Shown in pieces: positions 36,950 to 44,819 of a stretch of DNA of 44,819 nt. The notes beneath the pieces are model-generated. The model saw nothing but the letters and a program-made list of their open reading frames with translations, searched no databases and had not been told where the DNA came from. This DNA comes from Flavobacteriales bacterium (GTDB lineage: Bacteria; Bacteroidota; Bacteroidia; Flavobacteriales; Flavobacteriaceae): the NCBI GenBank assembly GCA_027065715.1, contig JAMONO010000046.1, positions 1 through 44,819 of the forward strand, given 5' to 3'. The position numbers and the translations under genes are program-made. Every line of letters begins with the position of its first letter. Within the stretch, counting starts at the first letter, position 1.

Positions 36950-37399
36950 ATGGAGTTACATAATCTTAAACCTGCAAAAGGTTCAGTAAAAAAAGATATA
37001 AGAAAAGGTAGAGGTGAAGGCTCAAAAAAAGGAGGAACCGCTACACGTGGACATAAAGGTGCCAAATCTCGCTCGGGATATTCAAGAACTCCCGGATTTG
37101 AAGGCGGTCAGATGCCTTTGTATCGTAGAGTTCCCAAGTTTGGATTTACCAACATAAACAGAGTTGAATACCAGGCCGTAAACTTGGATACCCTGCAAAA
37201 ACTAATCGATGACAAAAAAATCAAAGACGTAGTCACTTTTGACGATTTTGTTGCTTTGGGACTGGTCGGAAAAAGAGAATTGGTCAAAATATTGGGACGG
37301 GGCGAAATCAAATCGCCCGTAACGGTTTATGCACATAAATTTTCAAAAACGGCACAAGAAGCCATTGAAGCTGCCGGTGGTAAAGTTGAACTATTATAA
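36950..37399 (+). CDS. rplO: 50S ribosomal protein L15
   Basis: A 149-residue late-assembly protein. The glycine-rich basic N-terminus ([46 protein letters not shown]) threads into 23S rRNA, and the C-domain ends [16 protein letters not shown]. It is followed by secY after 10 bases. Confidence 0.98.
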   Translation: MELHNLKPAKGSVKKDIRKGRGEGSKKGGTATRGHKGAKSRSGYSRTPGFEGGQMPLYRRVPKFGFTNINRVEYQAVNLDTLQKLIDDKKIKDVVTFDDFVALGLVGKRELVKILGRGEIKSPVTVYAHKFSKTAQEAIEAAGGKVELL

Positions 37400-37409
37400 T
37401 TGAATTTTC

Positions 37410-38744
37410 ATGAAGAAGTTTATAGATACTATTAAAGCAATCTGGAGCATTGAAGAGCTTCGTAAGAAAATAATTTTTACTTTGGGTTTAATTTTGGTTT
37501 ACAGATTCGGTGCCCAAGTTTCATTGCCGGGTATTGACCCGACGCAATTGGAAAACTTGCGAAATCAAACCGAAGGTAATACACTGTTAGACTTGTTAAA
37601 CCAGTTTACAGGTGGAGCTTTCTCTCGTGCTTCCATATTTGCTTTGGGTATTATGCCTTATATCTCAGCTTCTATTGTAGTTCAATTGATGGGGATTGCG
37701 GTTCCTTATTTGCAAAAACTGCAAAAAGCCGGTGAAAGCGGTCGTAAAAAAATCACCCAAATAACTCGCTGGCTTACCATTGCGGTTACCCTTATTCAAG
37801 GACCCAGTTATGTTTACAATTTATACAACCAATTGCCCAAATCGGCTTTTTTAATTGAGCAAACTTGGTTATTTGTAACCATTTCGGTTATCATATTGTC
37901 TGCCGGAACCATATTTGCCATGTGGTTGGGAGAAAAAATAACCGACAAAGGTATTGGTAACGGTATTTCTTTGTTGATTATGGTTGGTATTATTGCCCGT
38001 ATGCCTTCGGCTTTTTTACAAGAGTTTGCTTACAGGGTAACGAACCAAAACGGTGGACCTATGGTGCTTTTGTTTGAAATAGTCGTGTGGTTATTGGTAA
38101 TAGCCGCCAGTGTTATGTTGGTAAGGGCTTATCGTCCGGTTCCCGTTCAATATGCTCAAAGAACCGTAGGAGGCGGATATGAAAAAAACATTTTTGGTGC
38201 CCGTCAATATTTACCTTTAAAATTAAATGCAGCCGGTGTTATGCCTATCATTTTTGCACAAGCCTTGATGTTTTTTCCGGGCATGTTGGCTTCATTATCC
38301 GATTCGGAATGGGCAAACAGCCTAAAAGCCATATTCAGCAATATGTTTGATCCGTGGTATAATGTCGTTTTTGCAATAATGATTATCATATTTACCTATT
38401 TTTATACCGCTATTACGGTGCAAACCACCAAAATTGCGGAAGATTTAAAACGAAGCAACGGCTTTATCCCGGGTATTCGCCCCGGAACCGATACGGCTAA
38501 CCGTTTAGACGAAATATTGTCCAAAATAACTTTGCCGGGCTCTTTATTTTTAGCCTTAATAGCAGTATTTCCTATTTTTGTATATTATATTTTTCCCGGT
38601 ATGCAAGTTTCGTGGGCGATGTTTTACGGAGGCACTTCCCTGCTTATTTTGGTAGGGGTAGCTATGGACACCATACAACAAGCTGAAGCCTATTTGCTAA
38701 ACAGACACTATGACAGTTTGATGAAATCCGGTAGAAAAAAATAA
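37410..38744 (+). CDS. secY: Protein translocase subunit SecY
   Basis: The channel of the Sec translocon in the inner membrane, partner of SecE, SecG and SecA. The 444-residue protein shows about ten membrane segments. Landmarks: VYRFGAQVSLPGID in TM1, the plug region after it, AGTIFAMWLGEKITDKGIGNGISLLI in TM4, and the cytoplasmic loop DLKRSNGFIPGIRPGTDTA. All exported proteins in this window with signal peptides depend on it. As usual it lies between rplO and infA; no adk or map gene intervenes. Confidence 0.98.
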   Translation: MKKFIDTIKAIWSIEELRKKIIFTLGLILVYRFGAQVSLPGIDPTQLENLRNQTEGNTLLDLLNQFTGGAFSRASIFALGIMPYISASIVVQLMGIAVPYLQKLQKAGESGRKKITQITRWLTIAVTLIQGPSYVYNLYNQLPKSAFLIEQTWLFVTISVIILSAGTIFAMWLGEKITDKGIGNGISLLIMVGIIARMPSAFLQEFAYRVTNQNGGPMVLLFEIVVWLLVIAASVMLVRAYRPVPVQYAQRTVGGGYEKNIFGARQYLPLKLNAAGVMPIIFAQALMFFPGMLASLSDSEWANSLKAIFSNMFDPWYNVVFAIMIIIFTYFYTAITVQTTKIAEDLKRSNGFIPGIRPGTDTANRLDEILSKITLPGSLFLALIAVFPIFVYYIFPGMQVSWAMFYGGTSLLILVGVAMDTIQQAEAYLLNRHYDSLMKSGRKK

Positions 38745-38747
38745 ATT

Positions 38748-38963
38748 ATGGCAAAACAACCCGCAATAGAAGTTGATGGAATCATCAAAGACGCATTGTC
38801 AAACGCAATGTTTAAAGTCGAATTGGAAAATGGACACGTTATAACCGCCCATATTTCGGGCAAGATGCGTATGCACTATATCCGGTTATTACCCGGTGAT
38901 AAAGTAAAGGTTGAACTTAGTCCTTATGATTTAACCAAAGGTAGAATAACTTACAGATACTAA
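38748..38963 (+). CDS. infA: Translation initiation factor IF-1
   Basis: A 71-residue OB-fold factor that binds the A site during initiation. The sequence [63 protein letters not shown] is full-length and canonical. It begins 3 bases after secY and is followed by 92 bases before rpmJ. Confidence 0.98.
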   Translation: MAKQPAIEVDGIIKDALSNAMFKVELENGHVITAHISGKMRMHYIRLLPGDKVKVELSPYDLTKGRITYRY

Positions 38964-39055
38964 GTTTTTGTAATAAGACATTAGTTTTGAAAGATAAAAT
39001 TTAGAAATGGCAATTAAAAACAAAGTTGCCGACAAATCGAAAAAAAAAATACAAG

Positions 39056-39172
39056 ATGAAAGTAAGAGCATCCATAAAAAAAAGAAGTCCGGAAGACAAG
39101 ATTGTCAGACGAAAAGGACGTTTGTATGTTATAAACAAAAAGAATCCGAAACATAAACAAAGACAAGGATAA
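39056..39172 (+). CDS. rpmJ: 50S ribosomal protein L36, cysteine-free form
   Basis: A 38-residue protein too short for the ORF track: [20 protein letters not shown], then [19 protein letters not shown]36 normally holds a zinc ion with three Cys and one His. Here the CxxC region is RSPEDK and no cysteine remains, so this is a zinc-independent form. It lies between infA and rpsM as expected, with the next start 2 bases after its stop. An overlapping ATG ORF at 39007 in another frame is not a gene. Confidence 0.95.
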   Translation: MKVRASIKKRSPEDKIVRRKGRLYVINKKNPKHKQRQG

Positions 39173-39174
39173 TT

Positions 39175-39549
39175 ATGGCAAGAATAGCAGGGGTAGATTT
39201 ACCGAAAAACAAAAGAGGCGTAATTGGTTTAACCTATATCTACGGAATAGGAAAATCGAGAGCTAAAGAAATTTTAGCCAAAGCCCAAGTAGATGAAGAT
39301 AAAAAAGTTAAAGATTGGGACGATGCCGACATTGCCGGCATACGTAAGGCGATAGCTGACTACAGAATTGAAGGAGAATTGCGTTCTGAAGTTCAGTTGA
39401 ACATTAAACGATTAATGGATATCGGTAGTTACAGAGGTATTCGACACAGATTAGGCTTACCTCTACGCGGTCAAAGAACCAAAAACAATTCACGAACCAG
39501 AAAAGGAAAAAGAAAAACAGTTGCCAATAAGAAAAAAGCAACTAAATAA
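39175..39549 (+). CDS. rpsM: 30S ribosomal protein S13
   Basis: A 124-residue head protein contacting the large subunit and P-site tRNA. Seen: [34 protein letters not shown], the helix-two-turn-helix, and the basic tail [35 protein letters not shown]. It begins 2 bases after rpmJ. Confidence 0.98.
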   Translation: MARIAGVDLPKNKRGVIGLTYIYGIGKSRAKEILAKAQVDEDKKVKDWDDADIAGIRKAIADYRIEGELRSEVQLNIKRLMDIGSYRGIRHRLGLPLRGQRTKNNSRTRKGKRKTVANKKKATK

Positions 39550-39565
39550 AAAGTAAGTAGAGATT

Positions 39566-39964
39566 ATGGCAAAATCGAATAAATCATCATCTAAAGCAAA
39601 AAAGAGAAAAGTAAAAGTGGAGCCTAACGGCAAAGCTTTTATACAAGCTACGTTTAACAACGTAATTATTTCTCTTACCAATAAACAAGGAGAGGTAATT
39701 TCATGGTCTTCTGCCGGAAAAAACGGTTTTAGAGGCTCCAAAAAGAATACACCTTATGCCGCTCAGGTAGCTGCCGAAGATGCTGCCAAAGTAGCATACG
39801 AAGCAGGATTAAGACGTGTAAAAGTTTATGTAAAAGGCCCCGGCAATGGTAGAGAATCTGCCATTAGAACTATCCATAATAGTGGTATTGAGGTAGTTGA
39901 AATTATTGACGTAACACCCATTCCTCACAATGGTTGTCGTCCCCCTAAAAGAAGAAGAGTATAA
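39566..39964 (+). CDS. rpsK: 30S ribosomal protein S11
   Basis: A 132-residue platform protein near the mRNA exit and anti-Shine-Dalgarno region. Seen: [46 protein letters not shown] and the terminal [18 protein letters not shown]. Length and position are normal. Confidence 0.98.
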   Translation: MAKSNKSSSKAKKRKVKVEPNGKAFIQATFNNVIISLTNKQGEVISWSSAGKNGFRGSKKNTPYAAQVAAEDAAKVAYEAGLRRVKVYVKGPGNGRESAIRTIHNSGIEVVEIIDVTPIPHNGCRPPKRRRV

Positions 39965-39978
39965 TAAATTATTGAATT

Positions 39979-40584
39979 ATGGCGAGATATACAGGACCTA
40001 AAACCAAAATAGCCAGAAAGTTTGGCGAAGCTATATATGGAGAAGATAAATACTTCGACAGAAGAAAGTACCCTCCGGGACAACACGGTAATAACCGTCG
40101 AAGAGGTAAAAAATCACAATATGCCATTCAATTGGCAGAAAAGCAAAAAGCTAAATATACCTACGGTATTTTAGAAAGACAATTTAGAAATTTGTTTGAA
40201 AAAGCTTCACGTCAAGGAGGTAATACCGGTGAAGTGCTTTTACAATTAGTAGAATCGAGACTTGATAACGTGGTTTATCGTTTCGGGTTGGCACCGACCC
40301 GTCGTGCTGCCCGCCAGTTGGTTTCTCACAGACATATCACCGTAAACGGCAATGTGGTAAATATTCCGTCTTATCAATTAAAACCCGGTGATGTGGTCGG
40401 CGTGAGAGAACGTTCCAAATCTTTGCAAGTTATCAACGACTCGTTGGCACAAAATAAATCAAATTACGAATGGCTCAAATGGAATGACGAACAAATGGAA
40501 GGCGAATTTGTAAACCGTCCCGAAAGAGTTCAAATTCCTGAGAATATTCAAGAACACTTGATTGTCGAGTTATATTCTAAATAA
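39979..40584 (+). CDS. rpsD: 30S ribosomal protein S4, zinc-free form
   Basis: A 201-residue primary assembly protein. The N-terminus ([19 protein letters not shown]) lacks the cysteines of zinc-binding S4. The S4 RNA-binding domain is [49 protein letters not shown]4 autoregulates the alpha operon in E. coli; no leader structure was recognised here. Confidence 0.98.
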   Translation: MARYTGPKTKIARKFGEAIYGEDKYFDRRKYPPGQHGNNRRRGKKSQYAIQLAEKQKAKYTYGILERQFRNLFEKASRQGGNTGEVLLQLVESRLDNVVYRFGLAPTRRAARQLVSHRHITVNGNVVNIPSYQLKPGDVVGVRERSKSLQVINDSLAQNKSNYEWLKWNDEQMEGEFVNRPERVQIPENIQEHLIVELYSK

Positions 40585-40597
40585 TAATAACAAATTT

Positions 40598-41587
40598 ATG
40601 GCAATATTAAATTTTCAAAAACCGGATAAAGTATATCAAATACATTCGGACGATTATAACGGTAAATTTGAATTCAAACCACTCGAACCCGGCTATGGTT
40701 TAACCATAGGTAACGCACTTCGTAGAGTTTTGCTTTCTTCACTCGAAGGACATGCAATTACTTCGTTGCGAATTGACGGTGTGGATCACGAATTTACATC
40801 AATAGACGGCGTTGTCGAAGATGTAACCAAAATTGTGTTAAATCTCAAACAAATTCGTTTCAAAAATCAAGTCGAAGGTATTGATAAAGAATCCGTAAAA
40901 GTTTCAATCAAAGGAAAAGAAGTGCTTAAAGCCGGTGATTTGCAAGAATTTATTTCGGGTTTTCAAGTGCTTAATCCCGAGTTGGAATTGATACATTTAG
41001 ACCCTAAAATCGCTTTGGATTTCGAATTTACCATCGAAAAAGGCAGAGGTTATGTAACCGCCGAAGAAAACAAACGCAGTGATGTGCCTTTTGGAACTAT
41101 CTTTTTGGATTCAATTTTTACACCCATAAGACACGTTAAATATTCGATTGAAGATTTCAGGGTGGAACAAAAAACCGACTATGACAAACTTATTATCGAA
41201 ATAGAAACTGACGGTTCCATACACCCCAAAGATGCTTTAACCGAAGCAGCCAAGATATTGATACAACATTTTATGTTATTCTCCGACGAACGTATTTCTA
41301 TTGACGATGATATTTCGTCGGAAGCCGAATCGTATGACGAGGAATCTCTGCACATGCGTCAATTGTTAAAAACTCGTTTGGTAGATTTGGACTTGTCGGT
41401 TAGAGCTTTGAACTGTTTAAAAGCCGCCGATGTCGAAACCCTTGGCGAATTGGTACAATACAATAAATCCGATTTGATGAAGTTTAGAAACTTCGGTAAA
41501 AAATCAATGACCGAATTAGAAAAATTGGTAGATAAAAAAGGTCTTACTTTCGGTATGGACCTTTCAGCTTATAAATTAGACGAATAA
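40598..41587 (+). CDS. rpoA: RNA polymerase alpha subunit
   Basis: A 329-residue alpha subunit: N-terminal assembly domain ([40 protein letters not shown]), linker, and C-terminal DNA-binding domain ([48 protein letters not shown]). The ORF track starts at a TTG inside rpsD (40562); the ATG at 40598 gives the normal [12 protein letters not shown] start and removes the overlap. Confidence 0.98.
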   Translation: MAILNFQKPDKVYQIHSDDYNGKFEFKPLEPGYGLTIGNALRRVLLSSLEGHAITSLRIDGVDHEFTSIDGVVEDVTKIVLNLKQIRFKNQVEGIDKESVKVSIKGKEVLKAGDLQEFISGFQVLNPELELIHLDPKIALDFEFTIEKGRGYVTAEENKRSDVPFGTIFLDSIFTPIRHVKYSIEDFRVEQKTDYDKLIIEIETDGSIHPKDALTEAAKILIQHFMLFSDERISIDDDISSEAESYDEESLHMRQLLKTRLVDLDLSVRALNCLKAADVETLGELVQYNKSDLMKFRNFGKKSMTELEKLVDKKGLTFGMDLSAYKLDE

Positions 41588-41604
41588 CATAGAAGAAATA
41601 AGGT

Positions 41605-42093
41605 ATGAGACACGGAAAGAAATTCAATCATTTAGGAAGAAAATCAGCACATCGTAAAGCCATGTTGGCTAATATGGGAACTTCGCTGGTGAAACATAAA
41701 AGAATCAATACAACCTTGGCAAAAGCCAAAGCCTTGCGTGTATTTTTGGAACCATTGATTACAAAATCCAAAAATGATACCATGCACAATCGAAGAGTTG
41801 TATTTAGATATTTGCGAAGCAAAGAAGCCGTAACGGAACTTTTTAGAGAAATATCAACAAAAGTTGCCGATCGCCCCGGCGGATACTTACGTATAATTAA
41901 ACTGGGAAATCGTTTGGGAGACAATGCCGAAATGGCTATGATAGAGTTTGTCGATTATAATCCGACCTATAATGCCGATAAACCCACCAAAAAGAAAACC
42001 CGTCGCAGAAAGAAAAAAGCCAAAACCGAAAATACGGCGGCTGAAAATACTGCTCCCGCAGAAGAAAAAACCGAAGATAAATCAGAGGAATAA
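41605..42093 (+). CDS. rplQ: 50S ribosomal protein L17 with charged C-terminal tail
   Basis: A 162-residue L17. The core ([34 protein letters not shown] ... [28 protein letters not shown]) is standard. The last 40 or so residues are a lineage-type tail, first basic ([12 protein letters not shown]) then acidic and alanine-rich ([20 protein letters not shown]), likely disordered. It is the last gene of the array and is followed by an intrinsic terminator 25 bases on. Confidence 0.98.
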   Translation: MRHGKKFNHLGRKSAHRKAMLANMGTSLVKHKRINTTLAKAKALRVFLEPLITKSKNDTMHNRRVVFRYLRSKEAVTELFREISTKVADRPGGYLRIIKLGNRLGDNAEMAMIEFVDYNPTYNADKPTKKKTRRRKKKAKTENTAAENTAPAEEKTEDKSEE

Positions 42094-42118
42094 ACTTTCC
42101 TTTATGAGAACTATATTG

Positions 42119-42150
42119 AACCGGATACGCCAAGCGCATCCGGTTATTTT
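42119..42150 (+). terminator. Intrinsic terminator of the ribosomal array
   Basis: AACCGGATACGC-CAA-GCGCATCCGGTT forms a GC-rich 12-bp stem (one A-C mismatch) followed by ATTTTT. It lies 25 bases after the rplQ stop and separates the array from eno. Confidence 0.88.
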
Positions 42151-42308
42151 TATGTGATAAATACTTCATAATGATCAGGGTATTTTAATGGTGTTGTATC
42201 TTCGCTAATGCTTTTTTTTAAGGATACGAACTATCATAGTTTATTCATTTGGAAACAAAATTGCTAAAAATGACGCAACCTTTGACCGGAAATCAATTTG
42301 TAATGTGA

Positions 42309-42324
42309 AATGACTTAAGTCATT
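42309..42324. repeat. 16-bp perfect palindrome upstream of eno
   Basis: AATGACTTAAGTCATT is self-complementary and lies about 50 bases upstream of the eno -7 box, in a 260-base intergenic region that otherwise holds only the two transcription signals. It may be a regulator site; no T-run follows, so it is unlikely to be a terminator. Confidence 0.4.
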
Positions 42325-42374
42325 CTTTACTGCAATTATCAATTTATCATATCACCGGTTCATCAAAAATATCG

Positions 42375-42382
42375 TAACTTTG
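42375..42382 (+). promoter_or_regulatory. Candidate -7 box of eno promoter
   Basis: TAACTTTG fits TAnnTTTG and lies 28 bases before the eno start, the same distance as the rpsL promoter from its gene. A TTTG box at 19 bases was not found. Confidence 0.55.
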
Positions 42383-42398
42383 TGCCGAACATAAATAA

Positions 42399-43697
<1,299 letters not shown>

Positions 43698-43720
43698 AAA
43701 AAGCTAATATTATAAAGCAA

Positions 43721-43752
43721 GAGGCTGTCCCACAAGACAGCCTCCTTTTTTT
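43721..43752 (+). terminator. Intrinsic terminator of eno
   Basis: GAGGCTGTC-CCACAA-GACAGCCTC is a perfect 9-bp GC-rich stem followed by CTTTTTTT, 24 bases after the eno stop. Its right arm and T-run match the SusC-SusD terminator over 18 bases. Confidence 0.92.
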
Positions 43753-43793
43753 GTTGATGCCCGTTATGAGCATCACTCTATGAAAAAAACCCC

Positions 43794-44819
43794 CTACTCT
43801 TTTACAATATTATAATTTACAATGTGATTGTTAATTATAATTTGCAACAGGTAATTGGCGGAAGGTAGTTTGTTTAACTCAATTGTTAATTTACCGGTTT
43901 GCGCACTTCGGTGTATCAATTCTTGTCCTATCAGATTATAAAGGTATATTTCGATAGGTTTTCGTGTGTTTGATTGGATATGCAACAAATTATTAACCGG
44001 ATTGGGATATACGGTAAGAAGTCGGGCATATTCTTCTATATTAACGGCTTCATGTACGTTAATGGTATAATCTTCTACTTCTCCGTCAAAACCTTGATAA
44101 CATGGTGTTGCAAATGTATTATATCTGGCGGCAACACGCATACGGGTATTTCCCAATGCGGCATCTGACGGAATAGTAATGCTTAATGGCGATAAACTTG
44201 TTAAACCGTCGGTTACATCATAGGCTGTTCCCAAATCGTATTCTTCACCGGCATCGTCAAAGTCAAGATCTTGGTTCCAATCTATCCAAACTTTGGTATA
44301 AACCGTGTATGATCCGGCGGTATTTACTTGAATGTTTAAATCATAAGCGCTTTCTCTGTGAACGTCGGTTATCATTGAAGTAAAATCCGAATAGGCGTTG
44401 CCGTTAGCATCGGTGTCTTTACCTGTGGAATTGTCAATGGTATTAAATTGAACGCGTGTTACGGAAGTATCAAAAGTAGTATTTCCGTAAGCGTAACAAT
44501 AATCAGGTATTATTTCGGTAAAGGTTGCGGTTACGGTTTTGTTGCTGTCCATAGTAATGGTTGCGGGGTTTGTTGTTCCTGACAAGTCGCCGCTCCAACC
44601 TGAGAATTCCCAACCCGTATCGGGTGTTGCGGTCAGTGTAACCGTTGTACCTTCGTCATAAGTTCCGCCAGCGGGCGAGAGATTTACACTACCGTTTCCG
44701 GTGGTATTTACCGTAAGCGTATGTTGAATTCGGGTAAAGGTTGCGGTTACGGTTTTATCGCTGTCCATGGTAATGGTTGCGGGGTTTGTTGTTCCTGACA
44801 AGTCGCCGCTCCAACCTGA
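43794..44819 (-). CDS. T9SS-sorted surface protein with InlB-type repeats and GEVED domain (5' end outside window)
   Basis: The C-terminal 341 residues of a larger secreted protein; the frame stays open to the right edge, so the ORF-track start (a TTG at 44801) is artificial. Order: InlB B-type repeat units (GGTYDEGTTVTLTATPDTGW, then EFSGWSGDLSGTTNPATITM), a GEVED domain (VWIDWNQDLDFDDAGEEYDL ... FDGEVEDYTINV), and a type A T9SS sorting domain (LLTVYPNPVNNLLHIQSN ... LPSANYLLQIIINNHIVNYNIVKE). Proteins of this type are exported and attached to the cell surface; roles range from adhesion to enzymes, and the enzymatic part, if any, lies beyond the window. Confidence 0.9.
   Translation of the reverse strand, partial: SGWSGDLSGTTNPATITMDSDKTVTATFTRIQHTLTVNTTGNGSVNLSPAGGTYDEGTTVTLTATPDTGWEFSGWSGDLSGTTNPATITMDSNKTVTATFTEIIPDYCYAYGNTTFDTSVTRVQFNTIDNSTGKDTDANGNAYSDFTSMITDVHRESAYDLNIQVNTAGSYTVYTKVWIDWNQDLDFDDAGEEYDLGTAYDVTDGLTSLSPLSITIPSDAALGNTRMRVAARYNTFATPCYQGFDGEVEDYTINVHEAVNIEEYARLLTVYPNPVNNLLHIQSNTRKPIEIYLYNLIGQELIHRSAQTGKLTIELNKLPSANYLLQIIINNHIVNYNIVKE
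44517..44819 (-). repeat. Near-identical 216-bp tandem repeats
   Basis: The segment 44517-44603 recurs at 44733-44819 with about three mismatches in 87 bases, an offset of exactly 216 bp (72 codons, one InlB-type repeat unit). The second copy continues past the window edge. Such high DNA identity points to recent duplication or gene conversion. Confidence 0.88.

Noticed and set aside
39007-39160. ATG-started ORF between infA and rpmJ ([16 protein letters not shown]...)
   Set aside because: It is in a different frame from rpmJ and overlaps it; the Lys-rich composition simply reflects A-rich DNA, and rpmJ is a clear conserved gene.

Overview
The window looks like chromosomal DNA of a low-GC Bacteroidota bacterium, most likely in the Flavobacteriia. 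Evidence: promoter boxes of the TAnnTTTG type (two with a TTTG box exactly 19 nt upstream), start codons without Shine-Dalgarno sequences, a SusC/SusD pair, several type IX secretion (T9SS) C-terminal sorting domains, and a str operon joined directly to the S10-spc-alpha ribosomal operons with no tuf between fusA and rpsJ. No tRNA, rRNA, CRISPR array, insertion sequence or prophage module was seen.

Left part (1-8260). The start of metG runs off the left edge. Next come a two-gene unit on the minus strand (metallo-beta-lactamase-fold hydrolase, then a subtilisin-like lipoprotein), a plus-strand pair (DJ-1/PfpI-like protein and a small zinc-ribbon protein), and a pseudouridine catabolism locus (psuK-psuG) diverging from a BtpA-family gene that overlaps a six-helix membrane protein gene. 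A roughly 330-base non-coding stretch with palindromes precedes a small GIY-YIG-like gene.

Middle part (8281-25109). A likely operon encodes two related secreted proteins built from tandem 15-residue repeats, followed by a small T9SS-sorted protein. After it come a degenerate Rieske-like lipoprotein overlapping gmk, a divergent endonuclease/exonuclease/phosphatase-family gene, a large T9SS-exported subtilisin with fibronectin and P-domains, a SusD/SusC pair, and an Omp85/TamA-like outer-membrane protein whose signal peptide is encoded by a (TA)7 tract. The SusCD-protease neighbourhood suggests uptake of peptides or protein fragments, but this is inference.

Right part (25259-44819). One continuous ribosomal array runs from rpsL to rplQ: 30 genes including fusA, secY, infA, rpmJ and rpoA. 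It is driven by a consensus promoter and closed by an intrinsic terminator. S14, S4 and L36 are zinc-free forms. Enolase follows on its own promoter. The right edge cuts a T9SS-sorted surface protein with near-identical 216-bp tandem repeats and a GEVED domain.

The most unusual material is the 15-residue-repeat surface operon with its small T9SS partner, the psu/BtpA/membrane-protein cluster, the slippable tract in the Omp85-like gene, and the operator-like palindrome touching the GIY-YIG promoter.
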